Assembly (NCBI RefSeq): GCF_907163125.1
Contig: NZ_OU015319.1
Location: forward strand, 496,001-560,000
Length of the DNA stretch: 64,000 bases
From: Cloacibacterium caeni
GTDB lineage: Bacteria; Bacteroidota; Bacteroidia; Flavobacteriales; Weeksellaceae
Direction: 5' to 3'
In this document: piece by piece, positions 34,333 to 41,760 of the stretch
Position numbering within the stretch: the stretch's first letter is position 1
Layout of the letters: the number at the start of each line of letters is the position of its first letter
Program-made: the position numbers and the translations under genes
Notes under the pieces: generated by a model
Database searches by the model: none
What the model was told of the DNA's origin: nothing
What the model saw: only the letters and a program-made list of their open reading frames with translations

Positions 34333-34439
34333 TTTTCGCTACAGTATTTCACTTCTTCCCAGTCTTTTTTCCATTTTTTGCGCCAGTTAAAAGGTAAACC
34401 GCAAACTTCACAGATTTTTGAGGGCAAATTTTTAGGCAT
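34284..34439 (-). CDS. DUF2256 small zinc-finger-like protein
   Basis: A 51-residue protein ([19 protein letters not shown] at the start) with two cysteine pairs, C10-x2-C13 and C33-x3-C37, that likely bind zinc, and a Trp/Lys-rich middle ([14 protein letters not shown]). This is the DUF2256 family, typically encoded beside cryptochromes and photolyases and of unknown function. The start overlaps the ABC1 kinase stop by 8 bp and its end overlaps the cry-DASH start by 49 bp, so all three are coupled. It remains intact although its neighbour is broken. Confidence 0.88.
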   Translation of the reverse strand: MPKNLPSKICEVCGLPFNWRKKWKKDWEEVKYCSEKCRKNKKSTSFGSKMI

Positions 34440-35757
34440 TTTCTACCATAAATTTTTGAAAATGATTAATTTCTATTCCTTCAGCTCTTAAATCATGCAT
34501 CATATTATATAAACCAAAAAACGTTCGGTTCAGATAAATAAAATGTCTAGAACCACGATTGGTATTCATGTTTTTTAAATCACTAAGTTTAGCATAACGC
34601 TGACCTAAATCTGCAATTTCTTGAAAGAAACTCTCATCAGAAAAATCGAAAAATTCTTGATTAAAAGGTCTGGTAAATAGTTCTAACATTTCATGGAAAA
34701 GTTTACTGAAAAAGACTTTTTCTTCAGATGAATCTTCTGCTTTTAGAATTTCTAATTCATATAATTTTTGTTCAAAAAACGCTTGATTCATTAAGTTTTC
34801 CACTTTTGCCAATTCAAAATAAGGCTCATAAAAATCACTCGGAATTTCCTTCACGCAACCGAAATCGATCACCATTAATTCGCCTTTTTCCGAAATCAAA
34901 AAATTTCCAGGATGTGGATCTGCGTGAACTTGCTTCAAAACGTGCATTTGATACATGTAAAAATCCCAAAGCGTTTGTCCGATTTTATTCAGCGTTTTCT
35001 GTGGATGCTTGGTTTTAATAAATTCAGAGAAATGTTTTCCGTGCAACCAATCCATCGTGATGATTTTTTCACACGAAAATTCTGGATAATATTTTGGAAA
35101 TTTTATATTTTCTAAGTGAGCACATTGTTGCGCAATTTGCTCACTTCTAGAGAGTTCTAAATCATAATTGGTTTCTTCATACAATTTATCTTCTACTTCT
35201 TTAAAATAGGATTCAGAACCTTCTTTTCTGATGTTGAACATCTTCATTGCGATTGGTTTTACCAATTTCAAATCGCTGGAAATGCTTTCTTGAACTCCAG
35301 GATATTGAATTTTTACGGCCAATTCTTGACCGTTTTTCTTAGCTTTATGAACCTGACCAATACTCGCTGCATTGACTGATTCTGGTGAAAATTCATCAAA
35401 AATATCTTCAGGATTTTTGCCAAAATATTTTCTAAAAGTCTTTTTAACCAAAGCTCCAGAAAGTGGCGGAACCGAAAACTGCGAAAGCGAAAATTTTTCT
35501 ACATAAGCTTGTGGCATGATATTTTTTTCCATACTCAGCATTTGTGCTACTTTCAGCGCAGAACCTTTCAATTCCTTTAAGCTGTCATAGATGTCTGCTG
35601 CATTGTCTTCGTTTAGAATTTTTTTGGCTTCTTCTTCGTCTTTGGTGATTTTGTTGCCGTAATATTTAATGTAATTTACGCCAACTTTTGCACCAGCTTT
35701 CAGTAAATTGCTGGCGCGTTCTATTTTTCCCGTGGGAATTTTATTGAGGGTTTTCAT
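34432..35757 (-). CDS. ABC1/UbiB-family atypical kinase
   Basis: A 441-residue member of the ABC1 (AarF/UbiB/COQ8) kinase-like family. It has the family segments [47 protein letters not shown], and the metal/ATP sites [12 protein letters not shown] and [12 protein letters not shown]. The KxGQ motif that restrains activity reads KVAQ (69-72). In other bacteria the family aids quinone synthesis; in photoprotection islands its substrate is unknown. It lies 3 bp after the TetR gene and overlaps DUF2256. Confidence 0.9.
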   Translation of the reverse strand: MKTLNKIPTGKIERASNLLKAGAKVGVNYIKYYGNKITKDEEEAKKILNEDNAADIYDSLKELKGSALKVAQMLSMEKNIMPQAYVEKFSLSQFSVPPLSGALVKKTFRKYFGKNPEDIFDEFSPESVNAASIGQVHKAKKNGQELAVKIQYPGVQESISSDLKLVKPIAMKMFNIRKEGSESYFKEVEDKLYEETNYDLELSRSEQIAQQCAHLENIKFPKYYPEFSCEKIITMDWLHGKHFSEFIKTKHPQKTLNKIGQTLWDFYMYQMHVLKQVHADPHPGNFLISEKGELMVIDFGCVKEIPSDFYEPYFELAKVENLMNQAFFEQKLYELEILKAEDSSEEKVFFSKLFHEMLELFTRPFNQEFFDFSDESFFQEIADLGQRYAKLSDLKNMNTNRGSRHFIYLNRTFFGLYNMMHDLRAEGIEINHFQKFMVENA

Positions 35758-35760
35758 TTT

Positions 35761-36417
35761 TTACGATTTTTGAAATTTTTCTTTCCACAAGAATTTTCCT
35801 AAATCAATGATTTTTTTCAAAGGTTCATTGTTTAAGAATTCAAAACCTGTGTCAATGGTTTTTTCGATGAATAAATCTGTTTTTTCAAAACTTGGAGATT
35901 CGTCTTTTTGCCAAAATTCAATGATAGAGAGAAAATGCAACCAAAGCGCTTCTTCTCTAGATTTTTCATTGAAATTTTTAATAGAATCTTTAGCTTTTTC
36001 TAAAATTTCTAAGTCATTAAAGTCTAATGTTTTGATAAATTTTTGATGTTCAGATTTTAGTTCATGTAGTTTTTGTACAGTAGAAAGATTCTTTTTTCCT
36101 AAAATCATAAGAACTAAAGACCTATTCATGGTAAGGTTTTCAAAAAAGATGAAATAAAGATTCAGTAATCTTTCTTTAGCGCTCATGTCTTCATAACCTT
36201 CGATTTCTAGAGAAAGTTCTAAAGATTTTTGAAAAAAATGCTTTAAAATTTCTTTCTCCAGATGTTCGAAGCTTGAAAAGAATTGATAAAATTCTTTTTC
36301 ATCAAAGTGATTTTCTTGTGCAAAAACGTAGATATTTTTGGGTCTTTCTCCGTGAGTAAGTAGATAATTTCCGTAATCGGATAATATTTTTTCTGAATTG
36401 ATGGTTTTATTTTTCAT
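35761..36417 (-). CDS. TetR family transcriptional regulator
   Basis: A 218-residue TetR-like regulator. The N-terminal helix-turn-helix covers about residues 6-52 (ILSDYGNYLLTHGERPKNIY, then DEKEFYQFFSSFEHLEKEI). The C-terminal ligand domain is all-helical and of a type frequently paired with ABC1 kinases in Bacteroidetes. It heads the minus-strand repair operon and diverges from the carotenoid operon. The 24-bp palindrome at 36517-36540, over its own promoter, is the natural operator candidate, so it probably represses itself and both operons. The ligand or light signal is unknown. Confidence 0.85.
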   Translation of the reverse strand: MKNKTINSEKILSDYGNYLLTHGERPKNIYVFAQENHFDEKEFYQFFSSFEHLEKEILKHFFQKSLELSLEIEGYEDMSAKERLLNLYFIFFENLTMNRSLVLMILGKKNLSTVQKLHELKSEHQKFIKTLDFNDLEILEKAKDSIKNFNEKSREEALWLHFLSIIEFWQKDESPSFEKTDLFIEKTIDTGFEFLNNEPLKKIIDLGKFLWKEKFQKS

Positions 36418-36513
36418 ATTTGAATTTTTTTAAATCGGTTTGTATTCCTTTAATAATGAGTTTTTTTGAATTAATTTCTATTAATTGATACATTCAATAG
36501 AATTTATTGATGA

Positions 36514-36521
36514 CAAAAATA
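36514..36521 (-). promoter_or_regulatory. -7 element of tetR/repair operon (TATTTTTG)
   Basis: TATTTTTG on the minus strand. Its last five bases are inside the 24-bp palindrome. It predicts a leader of about 90 bases before the tetR ATG at 36417. Confidence 0.6.
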
Positions 36522-36540
36522 GTAAAATATTTTACTATTT
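36517..36540. promoter_or_regulatory. Perfect 24-bp palindrome, putative TetR operator
   Basis: The half-site AAATAGTAAAAT is followed by its exact reverse complement. The palindrome overlaps the -7 element of the tetR promoter and covers the -33 region of the carotenoid promoter, whose -7 starts at 36555. Size and position are those expected of a TetR-dimer operator controlling both directions. Binding by the TetR protein encoded next to it is inference. Confidence 0.75.
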
Positions 36541-36554
36541 AACAAAATAAAGTA

Positions 36555-36562
36555 TAAATTTG
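36555..36562 (+). promoter_or_regulatory. -7 element of ribA-crt operon (TAAATTTG)
   Basis: TAAATTTG lies 15 bp after the palindrome and 31 bp before the ribA ATG. It is the only good promoter seen for the eight-gene plus-strand operon. Confidence 0.6.
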
Positions 36563-36593
36563 TACAATAATTATGATTTAAAAAATAGATAAT

Positions 36594-37196
36594 ATGATCA
36601 AGATACAAGCAGAATCAAAATTGCCTACAGATTTTGGGAATTTCAAAATTGTAGCGTTTTCAGAATCACAAGAAGATTGGATGCCGCACATTGCATTAAT
36701 CTCTGAAAACACAGATTTTAACGGAGTGGTAAACGTAAGAATTCATTCAGAATGTATTACGGGAGAGATTTTTCATTCTCAAAAATGCGAGTGTGGTCAA
36801 CAATTAGACGCATCTATGAAATATATAGATGAAAATGGAGGAATTATTTTATATCTTCGTCAGGAAGGTAGAAATATTGGGATTATCAATAAAATAAAGG
36901 CTTATCAGTTGCAAGAATTGGGACTTGATACGGTAGAAGCTAATCTTCAGTTGGGTTTACCAGCAGATGATAGAGATTTTAATGTAGCGATAGAAATTCT
37001 TAATATATTAGGCGTTAAAAAAATCAATCTTTTAACGAATAATCCCGAAAAATTAAGTTTTGTGGAAAACAGTAATATTCAATTAGTTAAAAGAATTCCA
37101 CTGAATATTAAGGCTAATCATATCAATAAATCATATTTAGAAACCAAAAAAACTTATTTTGGACATCAATTAGAAGAAGCATTATCATCAATATAA
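36594..37196 (+). CDS. ribA: GTP cyclohydrolase II
   Basis: A 200-residue stand-alone GTP cyclohydrolase II, the first enzyme of riboflavin synthesis. Zinc ligands are in HSECITGEIFHSQKCEC; the substrate site YLRQEGRNIGI and DTVEANLQLG follow, then LLTNNPEK. The usual His of DTVEANHQLG is Leu here. The DHBP synthase half of fused RibBA is absent. It is the first gene of the carotenoid operon, 14 bp before crtI. A role in feeding FAD/FMN demand of the photolyases made in the divergent operon is inference. Confidence 0.92.
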   Translation: MIKIQAESKLPTDFGNFKIVAFSESQEDWMPHIALISENTDFNGVVNVRIHSECITGEIFHSQKCECGQQLDASMKYIDENGGIILYLRQEGRNIGIINKIKAYQLQELGLDTVEANLQLGLPADDRDFNVAIEILNILGVKKINLLTNNPEKLSFVENSNIQLVKRIPLNIKANHINKSYLETKKTYFGHQLEEALSSI

Positions 37197-37210
37197 AAAA
37201 TTAAATACCC

Positions 37211-38665
37211 TTGAAAACAACAGTAATTATTGGTTCCGGATTTTCTTCGCTAGCTTCTGCTTGTTATATGGCAAAAGCGGGTTACAAAGTGACGGTTTTA
37301 GAAAAAAATGAACAATTAGGAGGAAGAGCTTCCATGATGGAAATTGATGGCTATAAGTTTGATATGGGCCCAAGTTGGTATTGGATGCCAGATATTTTCG
37401 AGAGATTTTTTGCAGATTTTGGTAAAAAAGTTTCAGATTATTATAAGCTAGAAAAACTTTCGCCAGCTTATAGAGTGGTTTTTGGTGAAAATGATTACAT
37501 CGACATCGAAGATACTCCAGAAAAAATCATTGCAACTTTCGAAAGAATAGAACCAGGCAGCGGAAAACATCTGAAAAAATTCATGGATGAAGCTCAAGAA
37601 AACTACCGAATTGCGATGCAGGATTTGGTGTATAATCCAGGTTTATCATTGCTAGAATTGGTTTCTGTAGAAAGTGCAAAAAGACTAAATTTATTTGTCA
37701 AAAATATTTCTGAGCAAGTAAGAAAGGAAATTAAAAATCCTAAATTGAGAAGTATTTTAGAATTTCCTGTATTATTTTTAGGGGCAAAACCGAATAAAAC
37801 TCCTGCTTTCTACAACTTTATGAATCACGCAGATTTCGGGTTGGGAACTTGGTATCCGAAAGGAGGTTTCAATGCGGTTGCTGTTGGAATGGTAAAATTG
37901 GCGAAAGAATTAGGTGTGCAATTTAAAGTAAATGAAGAAGTTACAGCAATTGAATATTCAAATAGTCAAGCTAAAAAAATAAAAACCAACAACGGAATTT
38001 ACGAAGCAGATATTTTCATTTCGGGAGCAGATTACGCTCACACCGAAAAACTTTTAAACGGAAACCGAAATTACAGTGAAGAATATTGGCAAAAGAAAAC
38101 CTTTGCGCCGAGTTCTTTCTTATATTATGTAGCTTTTAACAGAAAAGTGAACCATCTTTTGCATCATAATTTGTTCTTTGATACAGATTTTGAAGCGCAT
38201 GCAAAAGAAATTTATGATACCAAAGAATTACCAAAACAACCTTTGTTTTATGCTAATTTTTCGAGCAAAACAGATGATTCTCTTTGTGAAGAAGGTAAGG
38301 AAGTTGGATTTTTCCTTATTCCAGTTGCGGTTGATTTAGAAGACAACGAAGAAATTCACGAAAAATATTTCCAATTGATTCTCGATAGAATTAAAAAATG
38401 TACGGGAGAAGATTTAAGTGATGCCATAGTTTTCAAAAAATCATTCGGTGTAAAAGATTTCAAAGAGCGTTATCATTCTTGTAGAGGAAACGCTTATGGT
38501 TTGGCAAATACTTTATTGCAAACCTCGGTTTTAAGACCAACGATTAAGAATAAAAAATTGAAAAATTTCTTTTATACAGGGCAATTAACTGTTCCAGGAC
38601 CTGGAGTTCCGCCTGCATTAATTTCTGGAAAAGTAGTGACAGATTATATTCTAAAGAACAATTAA
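37211..38665 (+). CDS. crtI: Phytoene desaturase
   Basis: A 484-residue FAD-dependent CrtI that turns phytoene into lycopene. The N-terminal dinucleotide fold shows IIGSGFSSLASACYMAKAGY and LEKNEQLGGRA; the C-terminal signature is YTGQLTVPGPGVPPALISG. The start codon is TTG (37211); no ATG occurs early enough to replace it. It is membrane-associated in this family. Downstream, CrtB is 52 bp away. Confidence 0.95.
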   Translation: MKTTVIIGSGFSSLASACYMAKAGYKVTVLEKNEQLGGRASMMEIDGYKFDMGPSWYWMPDIFERFFADFGKKVSDYYKLEKLSPAYRVVFGENDYIDIEDTPEKIIATFERIEPGSGKHLKKFMDEAQENYRIAMQDLVYNPGLSLLELVSVESAKRLNLFVKNISEQVRKEIKNPKLRSILEFPVLFLGAKPNKTPAFYNFMNHADFGLGTWYPKGGFNAVAVGMVKLAKELGVQFKVNEEVTAIEYSNSQAKKIKTNNGIYEADIFISGADYAHTEKLLNGNRNYSEEYWQKKTFAPSSFLYYVAFNRKVNHLLHHNLFFDTDFEAHAKEIYDTKELPKQPLFYANFSSKTDDSLCEEGKEVGFFLIPVAVDLEDNEEIHEKYFQLILDRIKKCTGEDLSDAIVFKKSFGVKDFKERYHSCRGNAYGLANTLLQTSVLRPTIKNKKLKNFFYTGQLTVPGPGVPPALISGKVVTDYILKNN

Positions 38666-38717
38666 TCTATTGAAAATTTGTTAGACTCAATTTTAAACCA
38701 CACAAAACACAAGAAAA

Positions 38718-39566
38718 ATGAATAATTTTCAAATTTTTAATCACATTTCTGGATTAACCTCGAAAATGGTTACCGAAAAATACAGCACTTCGTTTTCTAG
38801 AGCTTCTACTTTGTTTAAGCCAGAAATTCGTCAGCATATTTATAATATTTATGGTTTCGTGCGTTTTGCAGACGAGATTGTAGATACTTTTCATGATTAT
38901 GACAAAGCAAAATTGCTAGATGAGTTCGAGAAAAACTACAGAGATGCACTGGAAAATGGTATTTCTCTCAATCCTATTCTTCATTCTTTTTGTACTACTC
39001 AGAGAGAGAAAAATATTCCTCAACACTTGGTAGATGCGTTTTTGCATTCTATGAGAATGGATTTGGGTGATATCAAGGATTTAAATGACGAAAAATACAA
39101 TGAATATATCTACGGAAGTGCAGAAGTAGTTGGTTTAATGTGTTTGAAAGTATTTGTAGATGGCAATGAAGAAGAATATCAAAAACTGAAACCTTATGCA
39201 CAAAGTTTAGGAGCGGCGTTCCAAAAAATCAACTTTTTAAGAGATATTTCTGCAGATTATACAGATTTAGGAAGAACTTATTTTCCAAATGTGAATTTCA
39301 GAAATTTTTCTCAACAGGATAAATTAGAAATAGAAAAAGACATTGCTAAAGATTTTGAACATTCTTTAATCGGGATTAAAATGTTGCCGATGTCTTCTAG
39401 ATTAGCGGTTTTTATGGCGTATAAATACTACACGAATTTATTCAAGAAAATTAAAAAATGTAAGCCAGAAATATTGATGCACAAAAGAATCAGTGTTTCT
39501 AATGCTAGAAAAGTTTATCTTTTCGGAGAGATGATTTTGTTTAAAAATCTTAACTTCGTAAGATAA
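38718..39566 (+). CDS. crtB: Phytoene synthase
   Basis: A 282-residue squalene/phytoene synthase family enzyme that condenses two geranylgeranyl diphosphates to phytoene. Aspartate-rich motifs are FADEIVDTF (about residue 52) and INFLRDISADYTDLGRTYFP (about residue 172), both needed for Mg2+ and diphosphate binding. The gene for the GGPP synthase is not in the window; idi (56617) provides precursor isomerisation elsewhere. Confidence 0.94.
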   Translation: MNNFQIFNHISGLTSKMVTEKYSTSFSRASTLFKPEIRQHIYNIYGFVRFADEIVDTFHDYDKAKLLDEFEKNYRDALENGISLNPILHSFCTTQREKNIPQHLVDAFLHSMRMDLGDIKDLNDEKYNEYIYGSAEVVGLMCLKVFVDGNEEEYQKLKPYAQSLGAAFQKINFLRDISADYTDLGRTYFPNVNFRNFSQQDKLEIEKDIAKDFEHSLIGIKMLPMSSRLAVFMAYKYYTNLFKKIKKCKPEILMHKRISVSNARKVYLFGEMILFKNLNFVR

Positions 39567-39577
39567 ATTTAAAATCT

Positions 39578-40033
39578 ATGAAAAAGTTAGTTCTTGTATT
39601 TTTATTGTTTTGCAGTTTCGTGAATGCGCAAAGTTTAGTAGAGTTAAGAGGTTACCTTCAAAAAGGAGAAAACTCAGAAGAAGTAAGTAAAACACTTATT
39701 TCAAAATCTAAAAATGCTTATGATACAACTAAAAAGCCTATTTATATGGCATTTTATGCGGTAGGTAATTTTTTTATGGCAAAACACGCATCTAATCCTT
39801 TGAATAAATATTCTTATTTCAATAAAGGGAAAAAGTTGCTTGAAGATGCAATTAAAAAAGAGCCCAACAATATAGAAATCAGATTAATGAGATTAATTTC
39901 TCAAGAAAAAACACCAAGTTTTTTGGGTTACAATAAAAATATAGAAGCAGACCGAAATTTCATTATTAAGAACTATAAAAATTCAGATGATGAAAATCTA
40001 GTGAAATTCATTAAAAACTATCTAAAAATCTAA
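39578..40033 (+). CDS. Exported protein within carotenoid operon
   Basis: A 151-residue protein with a signal peptide (MKKLVLVFLLFCSFVNA|Q). The mature part is helical, with tetratricopeptide-like spacing (AFYAVGNFFMAKHAS, LLEDAIKKEPNNIEIRLMRL). I do not recognise a named family. It lies 11 bp after crtB and 9 bp before crtZ, so it is an integral part of the operon. An envelope role with the membrane pigment is possible but not shown. Confidence 0.75.
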   Translation: MKKLVLVFLLFCSFVNAQSLVELRGYLQKGENSEEVSKTLISKSKNAYDTTKKPIYMAFYAVGNFFMAKHASNPLNKYSYFNKGKKLLEDAIKKEPNNIEIRLMRLISQEKTPSFLGYNKNIEADRNFIIKNYKNSDDENLVKFIKNYLKI

Positions 40034-40042
40034 AATAAAAAA

Positions 40043-40513
40043 ATGGAAGCATTACAATATTTTTTCATCACATTAGGCGTTTTCGTTGCCATGGAAGGCA
40101 TTACTTGGCTCACGCACAAGTATATTATGCATGGTTTAGGTTGGTATTTTCACGAAGATCACCACCAACCAGGTTATCCTCATGTTTTTGAAAAAAATGA
40201 TTTCTTTTTTGTGATTTTTGCAATTCCTAGTATTCTGTTATTCTATTTCGGAACGGTAAATGGAATCAACTATCTTTTTTTCATAGGACTAGGGATTTTA
40301 CTGTACGGAATGGCTTATTTTTTAGTGCATGATGTTCTCATTCACAGACGTTTTAAATGGTTTGATAAAACCAATAACTGGTATTTACGTGGATTGAGAA
40401 AAGCGCACAAAATGCACCATAAACATCTTGGGAAAGAAGAAGGAGAGTGTTTCGGAATGCTTTTCGTGCCTTTGAAATATTTCAGAGAAGCTATGAATTC
40501 AAAAATGGCATAG
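40043..40513 (+). CDS. crtZ: Beta-carotene hydroxylase
   Basis: A 156-residue CrtZ-type di-iron membrane hydroxylase, which adds 3-hydroxyl groups to beta-carotene to give zeaxanthin. The eight-plus His motifs are THKYIMH, HEDHH, HDVLIH and HKMHHKH, separated by three to four hydrophobic helices. Length and motif spacing match bacterial CrtZ. It sits between the exported unknown protein and the lycopene cyclase. Confidence 0.93.
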   Translation: MEALQYFFITLGVFVAMEGITWLTHKYIMHGLGWYFHEDHHQPGYPHVFEKNDFFFVIFAIPSILLFYFGTVNGINYLFFIGLGILLYGMAYFLVHDVLIHRRFKWFDKTNNWYLRGLRKAHKMHHKHLGKEEGECFGMLFVPLKYFREAMNSKMA

Positions 40514-40535
40514 TCAATAATTTAAAATCAAAGTT

Positions 40536-41255
40536 TTGCAACATTATTATTACATAGCTCTAGATATCTTGAGTTTCAGCATTCCTTTTATATTCAGTTT
40601 TGAGAAAAAATGGATGAATTTTATCCGTTTTTGGCAGCCTTATTTTTTGGCAATCATTACGGTGGGAATTTTCTTTATTCTATGGGATATTTATTTTGCT
40701 TACCAAAATGTTTGGGGTTTTAATGACGAATACTTAATGGGAATCAGATGGTTTAAATTGCCACTCGAAGAATGGTTATTTTTCTTGCTCATTCCATATT
40801 CCAGCAATTTTATTCACTATTCTTTAGAATATTTCTTCCCGAAATTGCAGTTGCCCAAAAAATTGACACAATGGATTTCTGTTCTTCTATTAATCGTAAG
40901 CGCAAGTGTTTTTGTCACCAATTTAGATAGAATTTACACCGCAGCAAGTTTTGGTTTGTTTGCATTATTGATGATTTTTCAAATATTTTACCAATGGGAA
41001 TATGCACGAAAGTTTTACATCAGTTTTGTGCTGATTTATGTGCCGTTTTTCTTTGTTAATTCCGCTTTGACGGGAAGTTATTCAGAAAATCCAGTGGTTT
41101 TTTATGACAACAATGAAAACCTAGGAATCAGAGTGGGAACCATGCCTTTAGAAGACAGTTTTTACTGTTTTTCGATGCTTTACGGAAGTGTTTTATTGTT
41201 TGAATATTTTAGAAGAAAATGGAACTATTCTCTATCAATGTCTGTAAAATCTTAA
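40536..41255 (+). CDS. Lycopene cyclase (CrtYc/Yd-type fusion)
   Basis: A 239-residue membrane protein with two copies of the lycopene-cyclase domain that are separate subunits (CrtYc, CrtYd) in Gram-positive bacteria. Both copies show the PxEE/PLED pattern: PLEEWLFFLLIPYSSNF and PLEDSFYCFSMLYGS. About six or seven helices are predicted by eye. It converts lycopene to beta-carotene. The start codon is TTG. It is unrelated to the flavoprotein CrtY. Confidence 0.9.
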   Translation: MQHYYYIALDILSFSIPFIFSFEKKWMNFIRFWQPYFLAIITVGIFFILWDIYFAYQNVWGFNDEYLMGIRWFKLPLEEWLFFLLIPYSSNFIHYSLEYFFPKLQLPKKLTQWISVLLLIVSASVFVTNLDRIYTAASFGLFALLMIFQIFYQWEYARKFYISFVLIYVPFFFVNSALTGSYSENPVVFYDNNENLGIRVGTMPLEDSFYCFSMLYGSVLLFEYFRRKWNYSLSMSVKS

Positions 41256-41274
41256 TTTAAAATAAATTTCAAAG

Positions 41275-41760
41275 ATGAAAATCAATATAAAAAAGCAGTC
41301 AGGAATTTATACACTTACTTCGGAACAGATTCTTCCTATTTCTTTAGAAAAAGCTTGGGAATTTTTTACCCATCCTAATAATTTAGACAGAATTACACCG
41401 AAAGAAATGCAGTTTGAAATCACCAATAATCCACCAGATAAAACGTATCTTGGTCAAATTATTACCTATAAAATAGGAATTTTACCAATGGTAAAAAGCA
41501 ATTGGATTACAGAAATTACGCATTTCGAAGACCAAAAATTTTTCGTAGATGAACAGCGTTTTGGACCTTATGCAATGTGGCATCACGAACACCATTTCGA
41601 AGCTACAGAAGATGGAAAAGTGAAAATGACGGATATTGTCAATTTCAAACTTCCTCTTGGAGTTTTTGGAGATTTATTGGCAGGTTTTTATGTGAAAAAT
41701 AAAGTGAAATTTATTTTTGAAAGTCGTTTTAAAATTTTAGAAGAAATCTTTAAATCATGA
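41275..41760 (+). CDS. SRPBCC family protein
   Basis: A 161-residue START/Bet v1-like domain protein of the polyketide-cyclase/ligand-binding group. Visible are PISLEKAWEFFTHPNNLDRI, FGPYAMWHHEHHFEA and MTDIVNFKLPLGVFG. These proteins bind hydrophobic ligands in a cavity. In photolyase-carotenoid islands of other bacteria it recurs next to the SDR-DUF2867 gene, which it overlaps here by 4 bp. A role with a pigment or a lipid is inference. Confidence 0.85.
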   Translation: MKINIKKQSGIYTLTSEQILPISLEKAWEFFTHPNNLDRITPKEMQFEITNNPPDKTYLGQIITYKIGILPMVKSNWITEITHFEDQKFFVDEQRFGPYAMWHHEHHFEATEDGKVKMTDIVNFKLPLGVFGDLLAGFYVKNKVKFIFESRFKILEEIFKS

